DNA from: Pratylenchus scribneri
Taxonomy: Eukaryota; Nematoda; Chromadorea; Rhabditida; Pratylenchidae
Length of the DNA: 64,000 nt
Direction: 5' to 3'
NCBI GenBank assembly: GCA_030063045.1
Contig: JAQSEB010000060.1
Coordinates: 640,696-704,695 of the forward strand
This document shows, piece after piece, positions 1 through 12,390 of the stretch. The notes beneath the pieces were generated by a model. That model was not told where the DNA came from. It saw nothing but the letters and a program-made list of their open reading frames with translations, and did no database searches. The translations under genes and the position numbers were made by a program. Every line of letters begins with the position of its first letter. Positions within the stretch are counted from its first letter, which is position 1.

Positions 1-1422
1 GAAAAGAAATCCCCCCATAAAAAACAATCAGAATCAAAAGAAGAATCAACCGGCCATGGATTCATCAGTGCAGGAATCCAGGACCGAACAAGAAAATTTG
101 CTCCCTGCGCATTTTGTCAAGAAAATCACAGACACGACAAATGCCAAAAATATTCAAATCGAAAAGAGAGAATTGAATTAATAGGCAAGAAAAAACTTTG
201 TTTCAAATGCTTGAGAAAAAATCACATTGCCAATGATTGCAAAAAGCCAAGTAAATGTTTTCATTGTAAAGAAAAACATCCAACTGCATTGTGCAATATG
301 AAAAAGGAACAAAAGCATACAATGGCCCCAATATTGAATGATGGAACACAAGTTCTATTAATGACAACAGAATGCACAGTATTCAATCCAAATGAACCAG
401 CAAAAAGCAAGATAGCTAATATATTCATTGATCCAGGCGCCCAACGCTCATTTGTTACAAAAGAATTAAGTAAGCAATTAAATTTGCAAAGAATTGACAA
501 AGAAAATTGTGATTTAACAAATTTTGGTGAAACAGAAATTAAATCATACCAAACAGAAATCGTGAGACTTGGATTACTCGGTCCACAAGGAGAAAAGATA
601 ATGTTAACTTTGAACAATATTAAATTTATTGTGAATGAAATGCCAATTATTAAATTAACCGATATAGATGAACAAATAATAAACAAGGAAAAGTTGAATA
701 TACCAAATAAATTCCAAAAACCTGATGTTCTATTGGGAATGGACATTTGGCCACAATTGAAAGTTCGTGAAGAACAAACATTGCCAAGTGGATTTAATAT
801 ATCTAGTTCTAGAATCGGAAAAATATTAAGTGGCCGAGGAATGATCGATGAAAATATCAGTAATGAAAGTCAAATAACATATTTAATGAGTTCCCAAAAG
901 ATGGAAATAAAAGATTTAATCAAGGAAGAAATCCAAAAAAGAAATAAAAGTTCAATAGAGCAAATGGATCTGAAAACAAATTTATTTCAAAGAGAAAGGG
1001 AGCCAGAAGCAAAATATAATTTGATAAAAACAAAAATGAGAAAAATATACTTTAGTGAAAAGAAAAGTAAACATTCTATAAATCTGAAAGAAGAGAATCC
1101 CGAAATTTTTTACCCAGTTGAAAAGATCATGAACAAAAGAAAAAGAAATAATCAAATTGAATATTTGATAAAATGGACTGGGTATGCTGATCCCTATTAT
1201 CAGCAAGCCAAATGGCATCCGAGCTTCAGCAACTCAACAAAAGACTTGAAGCAATTTTCAAAGCTGCTAAAAATAATCAAACAGCGACTCCAAATGTACG
1301 GCCATGGCAAGAGGATGTTCAACAAAGAAAGCAACACAATTCTTCGGCCGGGAGTGTCGCGAAGCGACTCGTATTTGGGAAATCCGAGGGTATTAATGGA
1401 TATGGCAGCGAGCGAAAAATGA
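1..1422 (+). pseudogene. BEL/Pao gag-protease remnant with C-terminal chromodomain (partial)
   Basis: The frame is open from base 1, so the start lies outside the window. It begins with CCHC-type zinc knuckles (CAFCQENHRHDKC, then CFKCLRKNHIANDC and CFHCKEKHPTALC), typical of BEL/Pao gag. An A17-type aspartic protease region follows: the catalytic-like IFIDPGAQRSFV begins near base 421 and the downstream LLGMDIW near base 730. Instead of reverse transcriptase, RNase H and integrase, the frame runs into a basic linker and a chromodomain (about 1,102-1,221; YPVEKI, EYLIKWTGY) and then stops just before an LTR-like segment. I infer an internally deleted, non-autonomous element. The chromodomain is unexpected because chromodomains are best known from Gypsy-type retroelements. 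Family assignment is fairly sure; function is doubtful. Confidence 0.75.
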
Positions 1423-1439
1423 AAGTGAATTGGAGCAAA

Positions 1440-1990
1440 TGAAGGGCAAATGAATTTTTTGAGCCGAGAGTGCAAGTTTTCCAGCTAATCAAACAATTTC
1501 AAATGGGACAAAAATGGAAATTTCAAATGGCAATTTAATTTCAATTCGGGCGAATTTCCTGCTGTTCAAACAATAAAGAATGGGAAAAATGGCAATTTCA
1601 TGATGAAAATTGATGAATTGACGCAAATGGACATTTTTCCCAATAATTTTATATTTGTCCACCTATTTTTCTCCCAATTTTCACCACCAGTTTCTGTCCC
1701 TATAAATACCGGCCCCAAACTCATTGTAATCAGTTCTCATTCACATTCTCCGCTTCAATAAATTCTTTTCATCCGACCAATAAACTCTCCGAAAGTCCAC
1801 CTAAAGACTCAATAGGAAAACTCTTTAAGGCCTATCCCTAAAGCCCACTTTGAAACTTTGAGATAGGTCTGACTCTAGAGTCGGACAGAAAACTTAGTGA
1901 GAACTCCTTTCGCCCCCCTTAAACTTCCTTCGTCAAAACTTGAACATTCGCTCTGTCAAGAGCCTGTTTGCCGTGAAGCGCAACAATCCA
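1440..1990 (+). repeat. Probable LTR of the BEL/Pao remnant
   Basis: Directly after the retroelement frame there is a non-coding stretch with a TATA box (TATAAATACC at 1,701) and a polyadenylation signal AATAAA (1,757-1,762) about 55 bp downstream. A pyrimidine-rich tail ends near GAAGCGCAACA. That arrangement matches a U3-R-U5 LTR. The limits are approximate because the partner LTR is not in the window. Confidence 0.5.
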
Positions 1991-3683
1991 CATCCATCAA
2001 CTTTCACCCTTTTTTTTTTATAATCCCCTGAGGGCCTTGCTACAAAGCGGCGCCACTTCCTTGTCACTTCGGTTGTTTGCCAGCATGGGGCCTATGTGGA
2101 AAACCCCCCGGTGCGCACAGGCCAGAAATCCTTCCAAATAAGCACGGGGATGGTGGGGGAATGGGATACTGTAGTATTGAAATCGCGATATGATGGGAAT
2201 GGGAATTGGGAACAAATCAGAGTGGAAAGAATGAAATTGGTTCAATCCCAAATTTCTAATCGCAATTGTCCTTCTTATTCATATTTTTTCTGAATTTTGT
2301 TCAATTAATTTGCTTTAATATGGTCTTTTCTCTTTTCCTCTCATCCAATCTCATTTTTCATCACTTCTTCCCTCAAATTTTGCAGAATCTTCCTTCATTC
2401 CTTACAATTCAATCATAATTTTGGACATTGTTAATTAATTTGCCATTTTCCTTGTCCATCATTCACTTCGCCAATCTTCATGACACTTCCAATCATCGCA
2501 TTGAATTTGGAGAAAGGGTCATCATCATCAAATTTTTCTTTCGAAAATTTGGAACTTATTTATGGAACCTCATTAATCAAATCATTGTCATCAACATTCA
2601 CTTTGGATTTGGATTATTCAATGGAAAATGGGTAAAAATGTTCACAAAACTGGGACTAGGAGATGAAAATTGAAAAAGGAGGGATGCCATAATTGTTAAT
2701 TTTCCTAAGAGGCATTTTTCGGTCATCCATTCTTTTGTCAATTTTAGAAGGGAAAAATTTGGGAAAAAGGTTGCCGGGAGGGTCATCAATTTTCGCTTCA
2801 AAAATTTGATAAATGTTGCGCTGACCATTGATGAAACAGTAGTGGGGTCATCGGTTCTTCATCGCCATCTTTGTCATCATCATCATCACATTTATGTCAT
2901 CACATCATCATCTCATCCTGATTCATCAATGTTCGGCAGCATTTGCCAAATTTTTGGGAAAAAGGAAATATTTTTCGCTCGCTGAGTAATTCGATGAAGT
3001 TCTTCAATCCTCACAATCAATCCTCATTCATCTTCCTCACTTGTGATCTTCGCAATTATTCCTCCCCTGACCCTGACGCTAGATACAACTCCCAATCCAT
3101 GCCCAAAATTTCATTATCACGGTAATATATTACAAAATTTAATTATTCTTAAAATTATGTTAGAATATTGTAAATTATGAAAATATCACAAAGTTTAAAT
3201 TATGAAAATTATTCTAAGATATGAAGCCAAAAATATAGGCAGAATTTGTCATTATGAAAATATATCGCAAAATATGCGAATTGTAAACATATGACTGAAA
3301 TTAGACTATTCTGAAAATAATAGGGAAATCTAGTAAATTTTTAAAATAATTCTGAAAATTTTTAAATTCTCAACATATCTTATCTTTTATATTTTAAAAT
3401 TATTCTTAAAATATGATTCATTTTAATGTTGAAAATAAATATATTCTGAGCATATATTTGAAATTCTAGAAATTCCCACAATTATTTTTGAAATAGATAT
3501 TTTTGTCAATGCTAGTATTGTGTACTATTTCTCTTAGACGATCAGAGATGGGCTCCGTTTATTTCCTCCTATTGTGTGCTTCTCATAAAATTTTTTTACC
3601 CTTCAGCCCATATAGTACCCAGATTTATAAGGTGAAGTCATGGCTGCTGCCCCTTTGGGGCATGCTTCCGGCGTATTAGCCGT
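1991..3683. other. No gene seen
   Basis: AT-rich sequence with short TCATCATC runs (2,870-2,920). No convincing exon, TIR or RNA gene was found. From about 3,130 it becomes a monotonous GAAAAT/ATTCTGA-rich low-complexity stretch. Confidence 0.5.
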
Positions 3684-3893
3684 TTGGGATTGGACTCGCG
3701 CGAGGTCCTAAGACTCCCGAGTGCGCGGGATCTTGGGATTCTCGAGATCCTGGGACTCCCGAGTGCACGGGATCCTGGGATTCTCGAGTTCCCGGTGTGC
3801 GCGAGATCCTGGGACTCCCGAGTGCGCGAGATCCTGGGACTCCCGAGTGCGCGGGATCCTGGGATTCTCGAGGTCCCGGGGTGCGCGAGAACT
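3684..3893. repeat. GC-rich minisatellite
   Basis: An island of about 200 bp of GC-rich tandem units built on ACTCCCGAGTGCGCG and GATCCTGGGATTCTCGAG, sitting in very AT-rich DNA. Short open frames on both strands follow from the repeat and are not genes. Confidence 0.8.
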
Positions 3894-5551
3894 TATTTTG
3901 ACTAACAATGAATAAAAATTTTGCTCAAAAATAATTTTTCATAATAGTCAGATTCTGAGCATATGCTGAAAATATGGATATTTTGAAAATTGTTTTTTCG
4001 TCCTTATCTTGACACATATACTGAAAATAATGCTTAAAAATAATTTTCAGAACCTCTACATCTTAACATAATTCTGAGAATTTGAATATTCTAAAAATAT
4101 ATTTTCTGGCTGTATTTTCATCATATTGTCAAAATATGATCAATTTAATAATTTTTGAAAATTTCCGTATTCTAAAATAATTTAAGAATATGTTAAATTC
4201 TCAAAATTATGCTCAAAATAAGGGTGTATCTGGATTTGGATTTACGATTTGCGATACGCATATTTTCGGCATATTTTCAGAATCCGCACCTATTTCCTTA
4301 GTCAGGGTCACTCATCGCTCCTCACTCGGACGATCCTCATTCGTTGATCCTCACCTCACACTTTGATCCTCACTCGGGGCACCATTTTATCCCTTTGGTT
4401 TTAAAGAACCCCATTCCCAAAATAAAGTTGAAGCATAAAATTTATTTAGCAATTAAAAGCAGCATTTAAATAATATTACGGGAATGGGGAAGGGACAAGC
4501 CTAGACCCTTCGGTCCCGGCCGAAGCCGTAACCGTTGGGGCAGTCAAAAAGCTGGGACTAAAACTAGGACATAAGAATGAATGAAAGCCATCCAAGTCTG
4601 GCCGGGAATGGCCGTTCCCGACTTGGGAGGCGGGGCCAAAATATTGAAATGGGGAATTGAAAGGGGGAGTCGGCCAAGGAAAATGGCCTGGGACAATCCA
4701 AAAGGGAATGGGGAAAAATCGAGGGTTTGATCCATAACACAAAAAAATAATTTGTACGAATAAAAAGGAATTTTTTGTATGATAAAAAGTGAAAAGGATG
4801 TATTAAAAATGGAATTTGATAGCATATATTGGAAATGAAGCGTTGAAATTTAGCTGTATGATAATTGATAACGACGATTGACTTGCCAGAGGTGTGCCCA
4901 TTACTGCCTATTGTTCAACATCCAACAATGCTTTTTTAATCCACACCCACACCTTTTGAGAAGAGGAATCCCCATAAAATGGTAAGAATGAATTATACTT
5001 AAAAAATGGAAATTCCTAATGAAATTTTATAATCTTCTAATAAAGATAATGAAAACGGAAGGATGGAAGATATTAGCCGTCTTTACGGCAAAATGAAATT
5101 GAAACAAAAGTGAATATTTGTGGATTATAATAATTAAATCTATTTAATTTTTGCCTTAAATAAATTCTAGATCAATTTCAATTTTGTATTTTTGCATAAA
5201 TTATATTTAATGGAAAATTTTATTAAATTTATTTCACCCAAAAATCAAATAAATATTTAAAAAATTAACCAATTAAGCAAAGTGACAGTTTGCAATCTTC
5301 ATCTATTAGAGACCCCGCTAAATTGCTTCCATTCAAATATTAAATTATGTGTAAATTTATAATGATTATCTCCGATGGTCACAGAAATTGAATTTTGGGA
5401 TTTCAAAAAATTAATTATTCAATTTTCATTTTTACTCATCAATCAAGCCATCTTTTATCATCCATCTGGGAACGGAAAAATATATAAAAATTCATTTTAA
5501 TTCAAAAAATATTTATTTGCTCACAAAAGTGAAAAATGTCAATTATTATAT
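3894..5551. other. No gene seen
   Basis: AT-rich, with a GC-richer patch at 4,480-4,730 (GGGACTA, CCGGGAATGG motifs) that may be old repeat DNA. Its reading frames show no recognisable domain. Confidence 0.4.
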
Positions 5552-5559
5552 CTTTATGC

Positions 5560-6391
5560 TAGGGTTGCTCAAAGTCGGTTTTAAACCGAGGTTTCCGGTT
5601 TTCGGTTTTCCCGGTTTTCCAATGTCGGTTTTTTCGGTTTCGGTTTGAAAAAATTCTCGGTTTTCGGTTCGGTTTTCCGGTTTTTCGGTTTTTTGAAAAA
5701 TGGTCAAAAAATTTTTGAAAAAATTTAATTTTTCATAAAATTTCGCAAAAAATCAAAGAAAATTTATTCAAATATCACATATCCAATATTTTACTTCAAT
5801 TTTTAGTTATTCTTCTAGGTTTGCTTCAACAAAAAAGACCCAAAAGAGAAAATATTTCAAAAAAGCCCAACAGAGAAAAATTTTAGCCTAAATAATTCAC
5901 AAAAAGAAGAATTTCGAATAAAAATGGCCCCGCAGGGAGAAAAATTAGAAAAGAAAGGACCATAAATGAAATAATTTATATTAAAAATGCCCGTTTAAGA
6001 AAAAAATTTCAGTTGAAAATGGTTTTGAATAAAAAAATAGACCAAAAATTTCTTGGAGGGTAAAATTAAAGGCAAAGATGGCCATAGAGTAAAAAATCAG
6101 ACAAAAATAGACCCGAAAGGAAAAATATTAAGCTAAAAATGATCCAAAAGATAATATTTTAAGCCTAAAAATAGCCCGTTAGGGAAAATTTTTAATTAAA
6201 AATGGTCGAATAAGGTAAAATTTTAACAAAAAATTGTCCCTCAAGGTGAAAAATAAAAACCGAAAAACCGTCGGTTTGGACCCTCGGTTTTCGGTTTTCG
6301 CGGTTTTCGAACCTCGGTTTCGGTTTTTGGGCCAAAAAACCCGGTTTTCGGTTTCGGTTTCGGTTCGGTTAACCGACTTTGAGCAACCCTA
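5560..6391. mobile_element. Non-autonomous hAT-type DNA transposon (hAT-1)
   Basis: A 21-bp perfect terminal inverted repeat starts TAGGGTTGCTCAAAGTCGG at 5,560 and is mirrored at 6,371-6,391. It is flanked by an exact 8-bp target duplication, CTTTATGC (5,552-5,559 and 6,392-6,399), the size typical of hAT elements. Both subterminal regions are packed with CGGTTTTCGG-like motifs. The 830-bp interior has no transposase, so the element must be mobilised in trans. It sits about 45 bp beyond the 3' end of the gene at 6,436-7,774. Confidence 0.92.
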
Positions 6392-6435
6392 CTTTATGCC
6401 AAAAATATAGATCGAAAAATCATCAACTTTTTCCT

Positions 6436-7774
6436 TCACTTCTCTTCATTCTTCGATTGTTTGATAATGCGCATGCCTTTGGGCGGTTCCCTGCCAAATT
6501 TCTTGTATGCCTCACTGATTATGCCCTCCAGCTGTTCCTTGGTCAAAGTGGGCCGGTCCTCACCGGGTTTTGTGTGTTCGGCAAATTTTTGCTCCAAATG
6601 TTTTTGCATTTCCGCTGCAATTTTCTCACCGCCATTATCACCTTGGACCATCAATTTCGATTTCGACTGTTCCACTTTCGGCCCAATGGTGCCCTGCACT
6701 CCAACGGTCACGTTGTAGATTTTGCCAGACTGAAGCACAGAAATGTTGTTTATAAGGAAATTTTATGGATTTATATTGTTTTCAATATTTTATTTGTGAA
6801 TTTAAAATAGCTTGGAACCAACAAAAAACTTGTTTTCAAAAAATTTTTTTTGTTGATATTGATGAATTTTTATGTAAAAATTAGTCAATTTTTTACCGTC
6901 AATATTTCGAAGATTTTTGAAAAATTTTTATAAATTTTTTTAATATTTTTTGGCAATTTTTAGATAAAAATTTTGAAAAATTGATTTTTTGGAAACGAAT
7001 TTTAAAATTTATTTTTCGTAATGTTTAATTAATTTGAAATTTTTGTATTAAAATATTGGAAAGCAAACTAACGTGTGGGCGTGTCACCATGTATGTGTAC
7101 GGTTTGGTCAAATTCTGTTGCCGATAAACCTCGTCCAGCAAATTGGCCACTGTTTCGACTGAGTTGTACTGGCTGTGTTCAAATTTGAATGATAATTATT
7201 GATTTTTAAATTAAATGAAGATTTGGTAATGAAAATTTAAGAAATTGTCAAGATTTTTTAATAAGTTTAAAAAATTTTAATTTCAAAAATTGAAAGTTAA
7301 AAAATATTTTAAGAATAATTTTATTCATCTCAATAAATTTTCTCTCAGTAGAGTTAAAATACAAATAACCTAAATAATATAAAATTTTTTGTTTGTTACT
7401 TCGATAAAATAATGGATAATTTATTTTGTGTTCTTCCAATTAATTAAAATTGTTGTGAATTAAGTATTATCATATCATTTCAATGGGGTTTCTAATTTTT
7501 CCTTGTTTGTATTTTAGTATTTTTAGCCCATTCTTACTAATTTAGAATGGAAATGTCTTACCTCATTTGTGCCGAGTTCATTTGTCCAACAGCCATCACG
7601 AATTGGTTGAACACACATTCGGGGCCCTGAAAGCCGATGAAAAATTGATTGTCGCCGCCATCCTTCACCGGATTGAATTCGAACAGTACAGACTTTTGCA
7701 TTACTGAATGAAATAGAAATCCAATTAAAGTGGGTAATTATTAGAAGGCAAAACTTACACTTTGTTTCGGCCAT
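6436..7774 (-). CDS. Four-exon gene, 183-aa protein of unknown function
   Basis: Exons on the minus strand: 7,774-7,759, 7,703-7,562, 7,172-7,073 and 6,729-6,436. All junctions are GT-AG and the phases are consistent, giving 552 nt. The protein starts MAETKLMQKSVLFEFN, contains a glycine-rich segment (GGDNQFFIGFQGPE) and ends in a charged, probably helical region with several Lys/Glu. I see no signal peptide or membrane segment and recognise no family, although clean splicing and coding-like composition argue for a real cytosolic protein. Introns are 55, 389 and 343 bp. The hAT-1 element lies just downstream, so the 3' UTR may be affected. Confidence 0.7.
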
Positions 7775-8567
7775 TGTAAAATCTCGGATGTAGGTAGCAA
7801 AATTTAAAGGAATAAATATAAAAAAGTAAAGCCAAAAATATAAATCTCTAAAAGTTTAAAATCGAGGAAAATTTTATAAAAATCCAAAGGAAAAGCTATT
7901 AATTCTTATCAAATAATTAAGGCGCAAAAATGTAAAATAAATCAGTTGATAGACACACCATGAGATTAATAAATGAATATTTCTTTTGAAATTTGCCATT
8001 CGGTTGCAATTGATGTGGACTGTGGAATATGAGAAAATGAGAATGGGAATTATTATTATTTACAAATATTCTGTCGAAGATGAGAAGAAATTTGTGGTGT
8101 GTCGGGCGAAAGAAAAATGTGGAACGAATTTGAAGGGATGAATCAATTTGCTTTTAGCCCGTGGAAAAATGCCATTTTATTATTTGTCCCATTTCATCAT
8201 TTTCTTTATTCTCCATTGTTTACTAGTCGTGTTGGAAATTTTTGCGGCCAAATGGACGGCTTTGTTCCATTGTTAATAAAAAAAATATTCAAATGCTTCT
8301 GTTTTTGCGCATTTTCTTGTGAAAAAATGGAAAACGTATTTTAACTTAATAATCATCATTATCATTTCCTATTAAATTATTTTATGGTAAATTTATCATT
8401 AATATTATTTATAATTAAATATTAAACCGTTTTAAAGAATAAAAAATGTCGAATCAAATGTTATAGCATTTTTTATCAAGTATTATAAAAACAAATATAA
8501 ATTTAATTTGAAAAATTGTACTTTCTAAATATTTTCAATGATAAAAAACAAAGGCAGTTGGACTTAC

Positions 8568-9446
8568 TTGAAAAATTTTAAAAAATTTGATTTCATGTTT
8601 TCTTAAAGCCTCGATATTTGTCTTTCTGGTTTGGACTTTGGATGCAGCTGAGACAGGGCTGCCAGAATACCCACCCACGGGGGGCATTTGCCCCCTTTTT
8701 TGGATTTTGCCCCCTTTTTTGCCCCCCGAGCCGAGTTGCCCCCCAAATGCCCCCTTTTGATTTTTTGTTAAAATTTTCCCCAAATGGGTCATTTTTCTTC
8801 AAAATTTTTCGCTGCGCGTTAATTTTTTGGTCAATTTTTCGCTGCGCGGCCATTTTTTGGTCTAATTTTTCGCTGCGCGGCCATTTTTTGGTCTAATTTT
8901 TCGCTGCGCGGCCATTTTTTGGTCTAATTTTTCGCTGCGCGGCCATTTTTTGGTCTAATTTTTCGCTGCGCGGCCATTTTTTGGTCTAATTTTTCGCTGC
9001 GCGGCCATTATTGGCAAAATTTTTCGCATTTTTGGCACTTTTTAAAAACTGCCCCCAAAAATGCCCCCTTTTTAGCGGAAATGCCCCCCAAATGCCCCCT
9101 TTTTTATACCAAAATGCCCCCCAAAGTGAAAAACCATCTGGCAGCCCTGAGCTGAGAGCTGCTGGGCTCTGGACTTGATGACGACAGTGACGGACAACGA
9201 GGGCCATTTCGCCACGTTTACCGCCAATACAGTAGCCACATCCAGATAGATCCATTTAAGTCTCGAGATGTGTTCCATCGCCGCCAGCAGGCTGGGTTGA
9301 AAGGGGCGGAGAAATGATTGGGGATTGGTGGTTGATTGGAAAATGGATGTGATAAATAGCTCGGGGATTTGAATAGGAATTGCACGGATAGAAAGTAAAT
9401 GATAAATGAGAAAAATGAAGATAATAGAGAGGACTCTTGGAGGCAT
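8568..9446 (-). pseudogene. Signal-peptide ORF interrupted by a hAT element
   Basis: From 9,446 the minus strand reads MPPRVLSIIFIFLIYHLL, a good secretory signal, and stays open until the hAT-2 element at 9,149. Beyond the element (below 8,654) the same frame continues open once one copy of the 8-bp duplication is discounted, and reaches a good splice donor (CAA/GTAAGT) at 8,568. The insertion therefore lies inside what looks like a former coding exon. No domain is recognised. An upstream in-frame ATG at 9,524 is less likely because it precedes the signal peptide. Confidence 0.45.
8654..9149. mobile_element. Non-autonomous hAT-type transposon (hAT-2)
   Basis: Termini CAGGGCTGCCAGA (8,654) and its inverse (ending 9,149) are flanked by the exact 8-bp duplication AGCTGAGA (8,646-8,653 and 9,150-9,157). 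The ends carry GGGGGCATTTGCCCCC-like GC runs. The middle (about 8,810-9,010) is a tandem array of a roughly 31-bp unit containing TTTTTCGCTGCGCGGCCAT. No transposase frame. Confidence 0.92.
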
Positions 9447-9529
9447 TGAAAACGTAAAAATGCTGGAACTGGAGAATTCGTGGAGGGGAAAAAGTTGATG
9501 TTGGATGGACATTGATCTGAACAAAGGTC

Positions 9530-10470
9530 TACAAAATTGGTATATGGTTTGTAGGGTCTAAAACAGGTCCCTGATTTATTAGACGTCGATGAAACATTTG
9601 ATCCATTATGAAGATTTTCCGCACCATGGTTCTGATTCTGATCAAATTTAATTATTCATTAACTAGCAAAAATCGGCCATTATTAACTTGTCAAATTCTA
9701 TTGTTTTGAAAATTGTATAAATTTCAATTTACTCTCAATTCCATATTATCAATAATATTATTTTATGTCTATTTTTATTAAAAATTTATGAAAGTACAAT
9801 TCAAATTAAAAGTAAATCCATCACAATGATCTCATCATCATCATTGTCAATCATGATGATTAAATATAAAATTTGAATTTTCATTCATTTATTGGGGGCA
9901 AAATTCCGTGGAGGATTTGAGAATTGCCCCATCAAAAATTTCCTCCATTGTTGATTTCATTCTCTTCCCCCTATTTTCCTTCCATCAAATGCAAATTGAA
10001 TTCGTTTTTCCCCATGGCATAAATATGAAAGGCTTTATATTTTTTTTTTTGATTTATGAATACAAAATACATTCCCATATTAAATTCTTTTTATTTAACG
10101 AATTCGCCCTTTCAGTTTGGTCTACTACCTCATCCTTTAGCCTATTTAAGTAATGACCTAATTTCTGTAATTATTATTTTTTGTTTCCATTCCCACAATT
10201 TTAATTTTCGAATTTTTAGCAAAAAAATTTGTTAATTAAATTCGTTATTATTTATATCTAAATAAAAATCCTTTAAAATAATCACTTTTGATTGAATTTT
10301 TTATACTCACCAAAATTAAGAAGGATTAATTTTCTCTAAAACCAACAAAAAAAAAATTCAAAAATAAATTCAAATAATGTAAACAAAATTTTTCCATATT
10401 AAATTTAAAGATAATAAAAAATTGTCAGTTAAAAGAGTTTTTTTATTAAAATTGACTTCAAAAAATTCTG
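9530..10470. other. No gene seen
   Basis: AT-rich intergenic DNA ahead of the gene starting at 10,477. No domain-bearing frame. Confidence 0.4.
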
Positions 10471-10476
10471 CTGAAA

Positions 10477-11353
10477 ATGGATCAAAATGAAATTGGAATA
10501 ATGGTCGAGGATGCACTGGATGAAACCAATTTCACTTTGATTTCATCCAAAGAAATGGGCTTGGAGGAAATGGCCGAAAAAATCCAAAAATTTGAGGTAA
10601 ATTTCGAAAAAGATTTACAATTGAAATTTTTTAGGATAAGATGAATGGTGAACAAAATTCTTCTACAATGCAAATTGCCTTTCAAATGGGTGAAAAAGTT
10701 GGCAAATTGGAGAATAAATTGGATGGAATATGGAAAGAAAATTTGGAATTGAAGGATGGAATGGCAAAAATGATGAAGGCATTGGATGAAATGAAGACGG
10801 CAAACGATGGATTAAAGGAACAAATTGGCAAATTAGGTGAAGAAAATGCCGAAAAAAGCCGGGAAATTGAGAAAATAAAGAAGGAATTTGCTGAATTGAA
10901 AGCAGTGAAGGATGAAGAGAATGTCCAATCTGAGGATCAGAAATTGGGTTACATTTTTTTAAATAATTTTTTACAAATTTTAAAAAATATTTTACAGTTC
11001 AAGTTTGGGCCAATGGCAGTGATGGAAATGGAAACAAATGGAATGTCCAAGATTCTGGCCAAAAATTGGCATTCCGCGAAAATGCTCGCGTTGTGATTAA
11101 TGTGGGCTCTTCTGAAAGTAATTTTATAAATAATTAAATTTATAATATAATATTGCATTCCATTCAAGTTTGGAATACAATTCGCGGGGAATGGCCAGTT
11201 CCAAAAATGAATTTGAATGGTAAAAGTCGATGCATTACTGGGGGTAAGGATGAAGATGGTGCTGAAGAAGAAGAGAAATTGAGGATGATTTTCTTCATCA
11301 TCGTGTTCGATCCATTGGATTTAGATTGTAACTACGACAAAAGTCGATTTTGA
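10477..11353 (+). CDS. Four-exon coiled-coil protein, 245 aa, unknown function
   Basis: Exons 10,477-10,596, 10,635-10,947, 10,998-11,117 and 11,169-11,353 join in phase (738 nt) across GT-AG introns of 38, 50 and 51 bp. The protein starts MDQNEIGIMVEDALDE. Residues about 45-140 form a long heptad-rich coiled coil (KVGKLENKLDGIWKENLEL, then many Lys/Glu). A tryptophan-rich globular part follows (VQVWANGSDGNGNKWNV; WNTIRGEWPVP), then an acidic run (DEDGAEEEEK) and a hydrophobic end. I do not recognise the family. The final coding segment and 3' UTR are copied downstream as a 197-bp tandem repeat. Confidence 0.65.
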
Positions 11354-12003
11354 GAGATTAAATAAGCAAATTTTGAGAATGTAACTGCGACAAAAGTAGT
11401 ATAGATTTCTAGAATAAATATTAATTGAGTTCATATTAGGGTAAGGATGAAGATGATGCAGAAGAAGAAGAGAAATTGAGGATGATTTTCTTCATCATCG
11501 TGTTCGATCCATTGGATTTAGATTGTAACTACGACAAAAGTCGATTTTGAGAGATTAAATAAGCAAATTTTGAGAATGTAACTGCGACAAAAGTAGTATA
11601 GATTTCTAGAATAAATATTAATTGAGTTCATATTAGGGTAAGGATGAAGATGATGCAGAAGAAGAAGAGAAATTGAGGATGATTTTCTTCATCATCGTGT
11701 TCGATCCATTGGATTTAGATTGTAACTACGACAAAAGTCGATTTTGAGAGATTAAATAAGCAAATTTTGAGAATGTAACTGCGACAAAAGTAGTATAGAT
11801 TTCTAGAATAAATATTAATTGAGTTCATATTAGGGTAAGGATGAAGATGATGCAGAAGAAGAAGAGAAATTGAGGATGATTTTCTTCATCATCGTGTTCG
11901 ATCCATTGGATTTAGATTGTAACTACGACAAAAGTCGATTTTGAGAGATTAAATAAGCAAATTTTGAGAATGTAACTGCGACAAAAGTAGTATAGATTTC
12001 TAG
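11244..12003 (+). repeat. 197-bp tandem repeat copying the last exon tail
   Basis: Units begin at 11,244, 11,441, 11,638 and 11,835 (each exactly 197 bp); the fourth is cut at about 12,003. Each unit carries the acidic tail of the upstream gene, its stop codon and about 80 bp of 3' sequence. Copies 2-4 are nearly identical. Copy 1, the one in the gene, differs slightly (GATGGTGCTG for GATGATGCAG). Confidence 0.92.
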
Positions 12004-12390
12004 ATAGATCTCATACCGCCCCTAACCATAACCCTAATCCCTAGCCCCTAACTAAGCTTAATCTCCCTTAATCCACGTATATCTCCCTATATCCGTCTTA
12101 ATCCCGCGCAGTCTCCGTGCCTCTGTTACACTTCACTGACCTTCCAATGGCCTTCCAGGCCATTTCGCATCCATTTTGCGGGTTAATCCCCCTATATCCG
12201 GTATATCCCGTGCACTCTCAGACAATTCCTAGACCTTCAAATGGCCCTCCGGATCATTCCTAATCTATTTCAGACATTAATCCCCCTTAATCCGACCATA
12301 TCCACCTTAATCCCCATATATCCGGCTTAATCCCTGGCACCCCTATTTGGCCCATTTTTACCTTTATTAATCCCATTTTATCCAAATTTC
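12004..12390. repeat. Dispersed repeat, CCTTAATCC family
   Basis: Rich in CCCTAATCCC, CCTTAATCC and CTATATCCG phrases, with CTTCCAATGGCCTTCC and CATTTCGCATCCATTT blocks. The same order of blocks recurs at 63,360-63,640, so this is a second copy of the palindromic element at the right end of the window. Confidence 0.75.

Noticed and set aside
3684..3915. Three overlapping frames over a GC-rich patch
   Set aside because: Tandem repeat on both strands, not a gene.
4476..4825. Two overlapping minus-strand frames of about 90 codons
   Set aside because: Overlapping frames over a GC-rich patch with no domain; probably repeat DNA.
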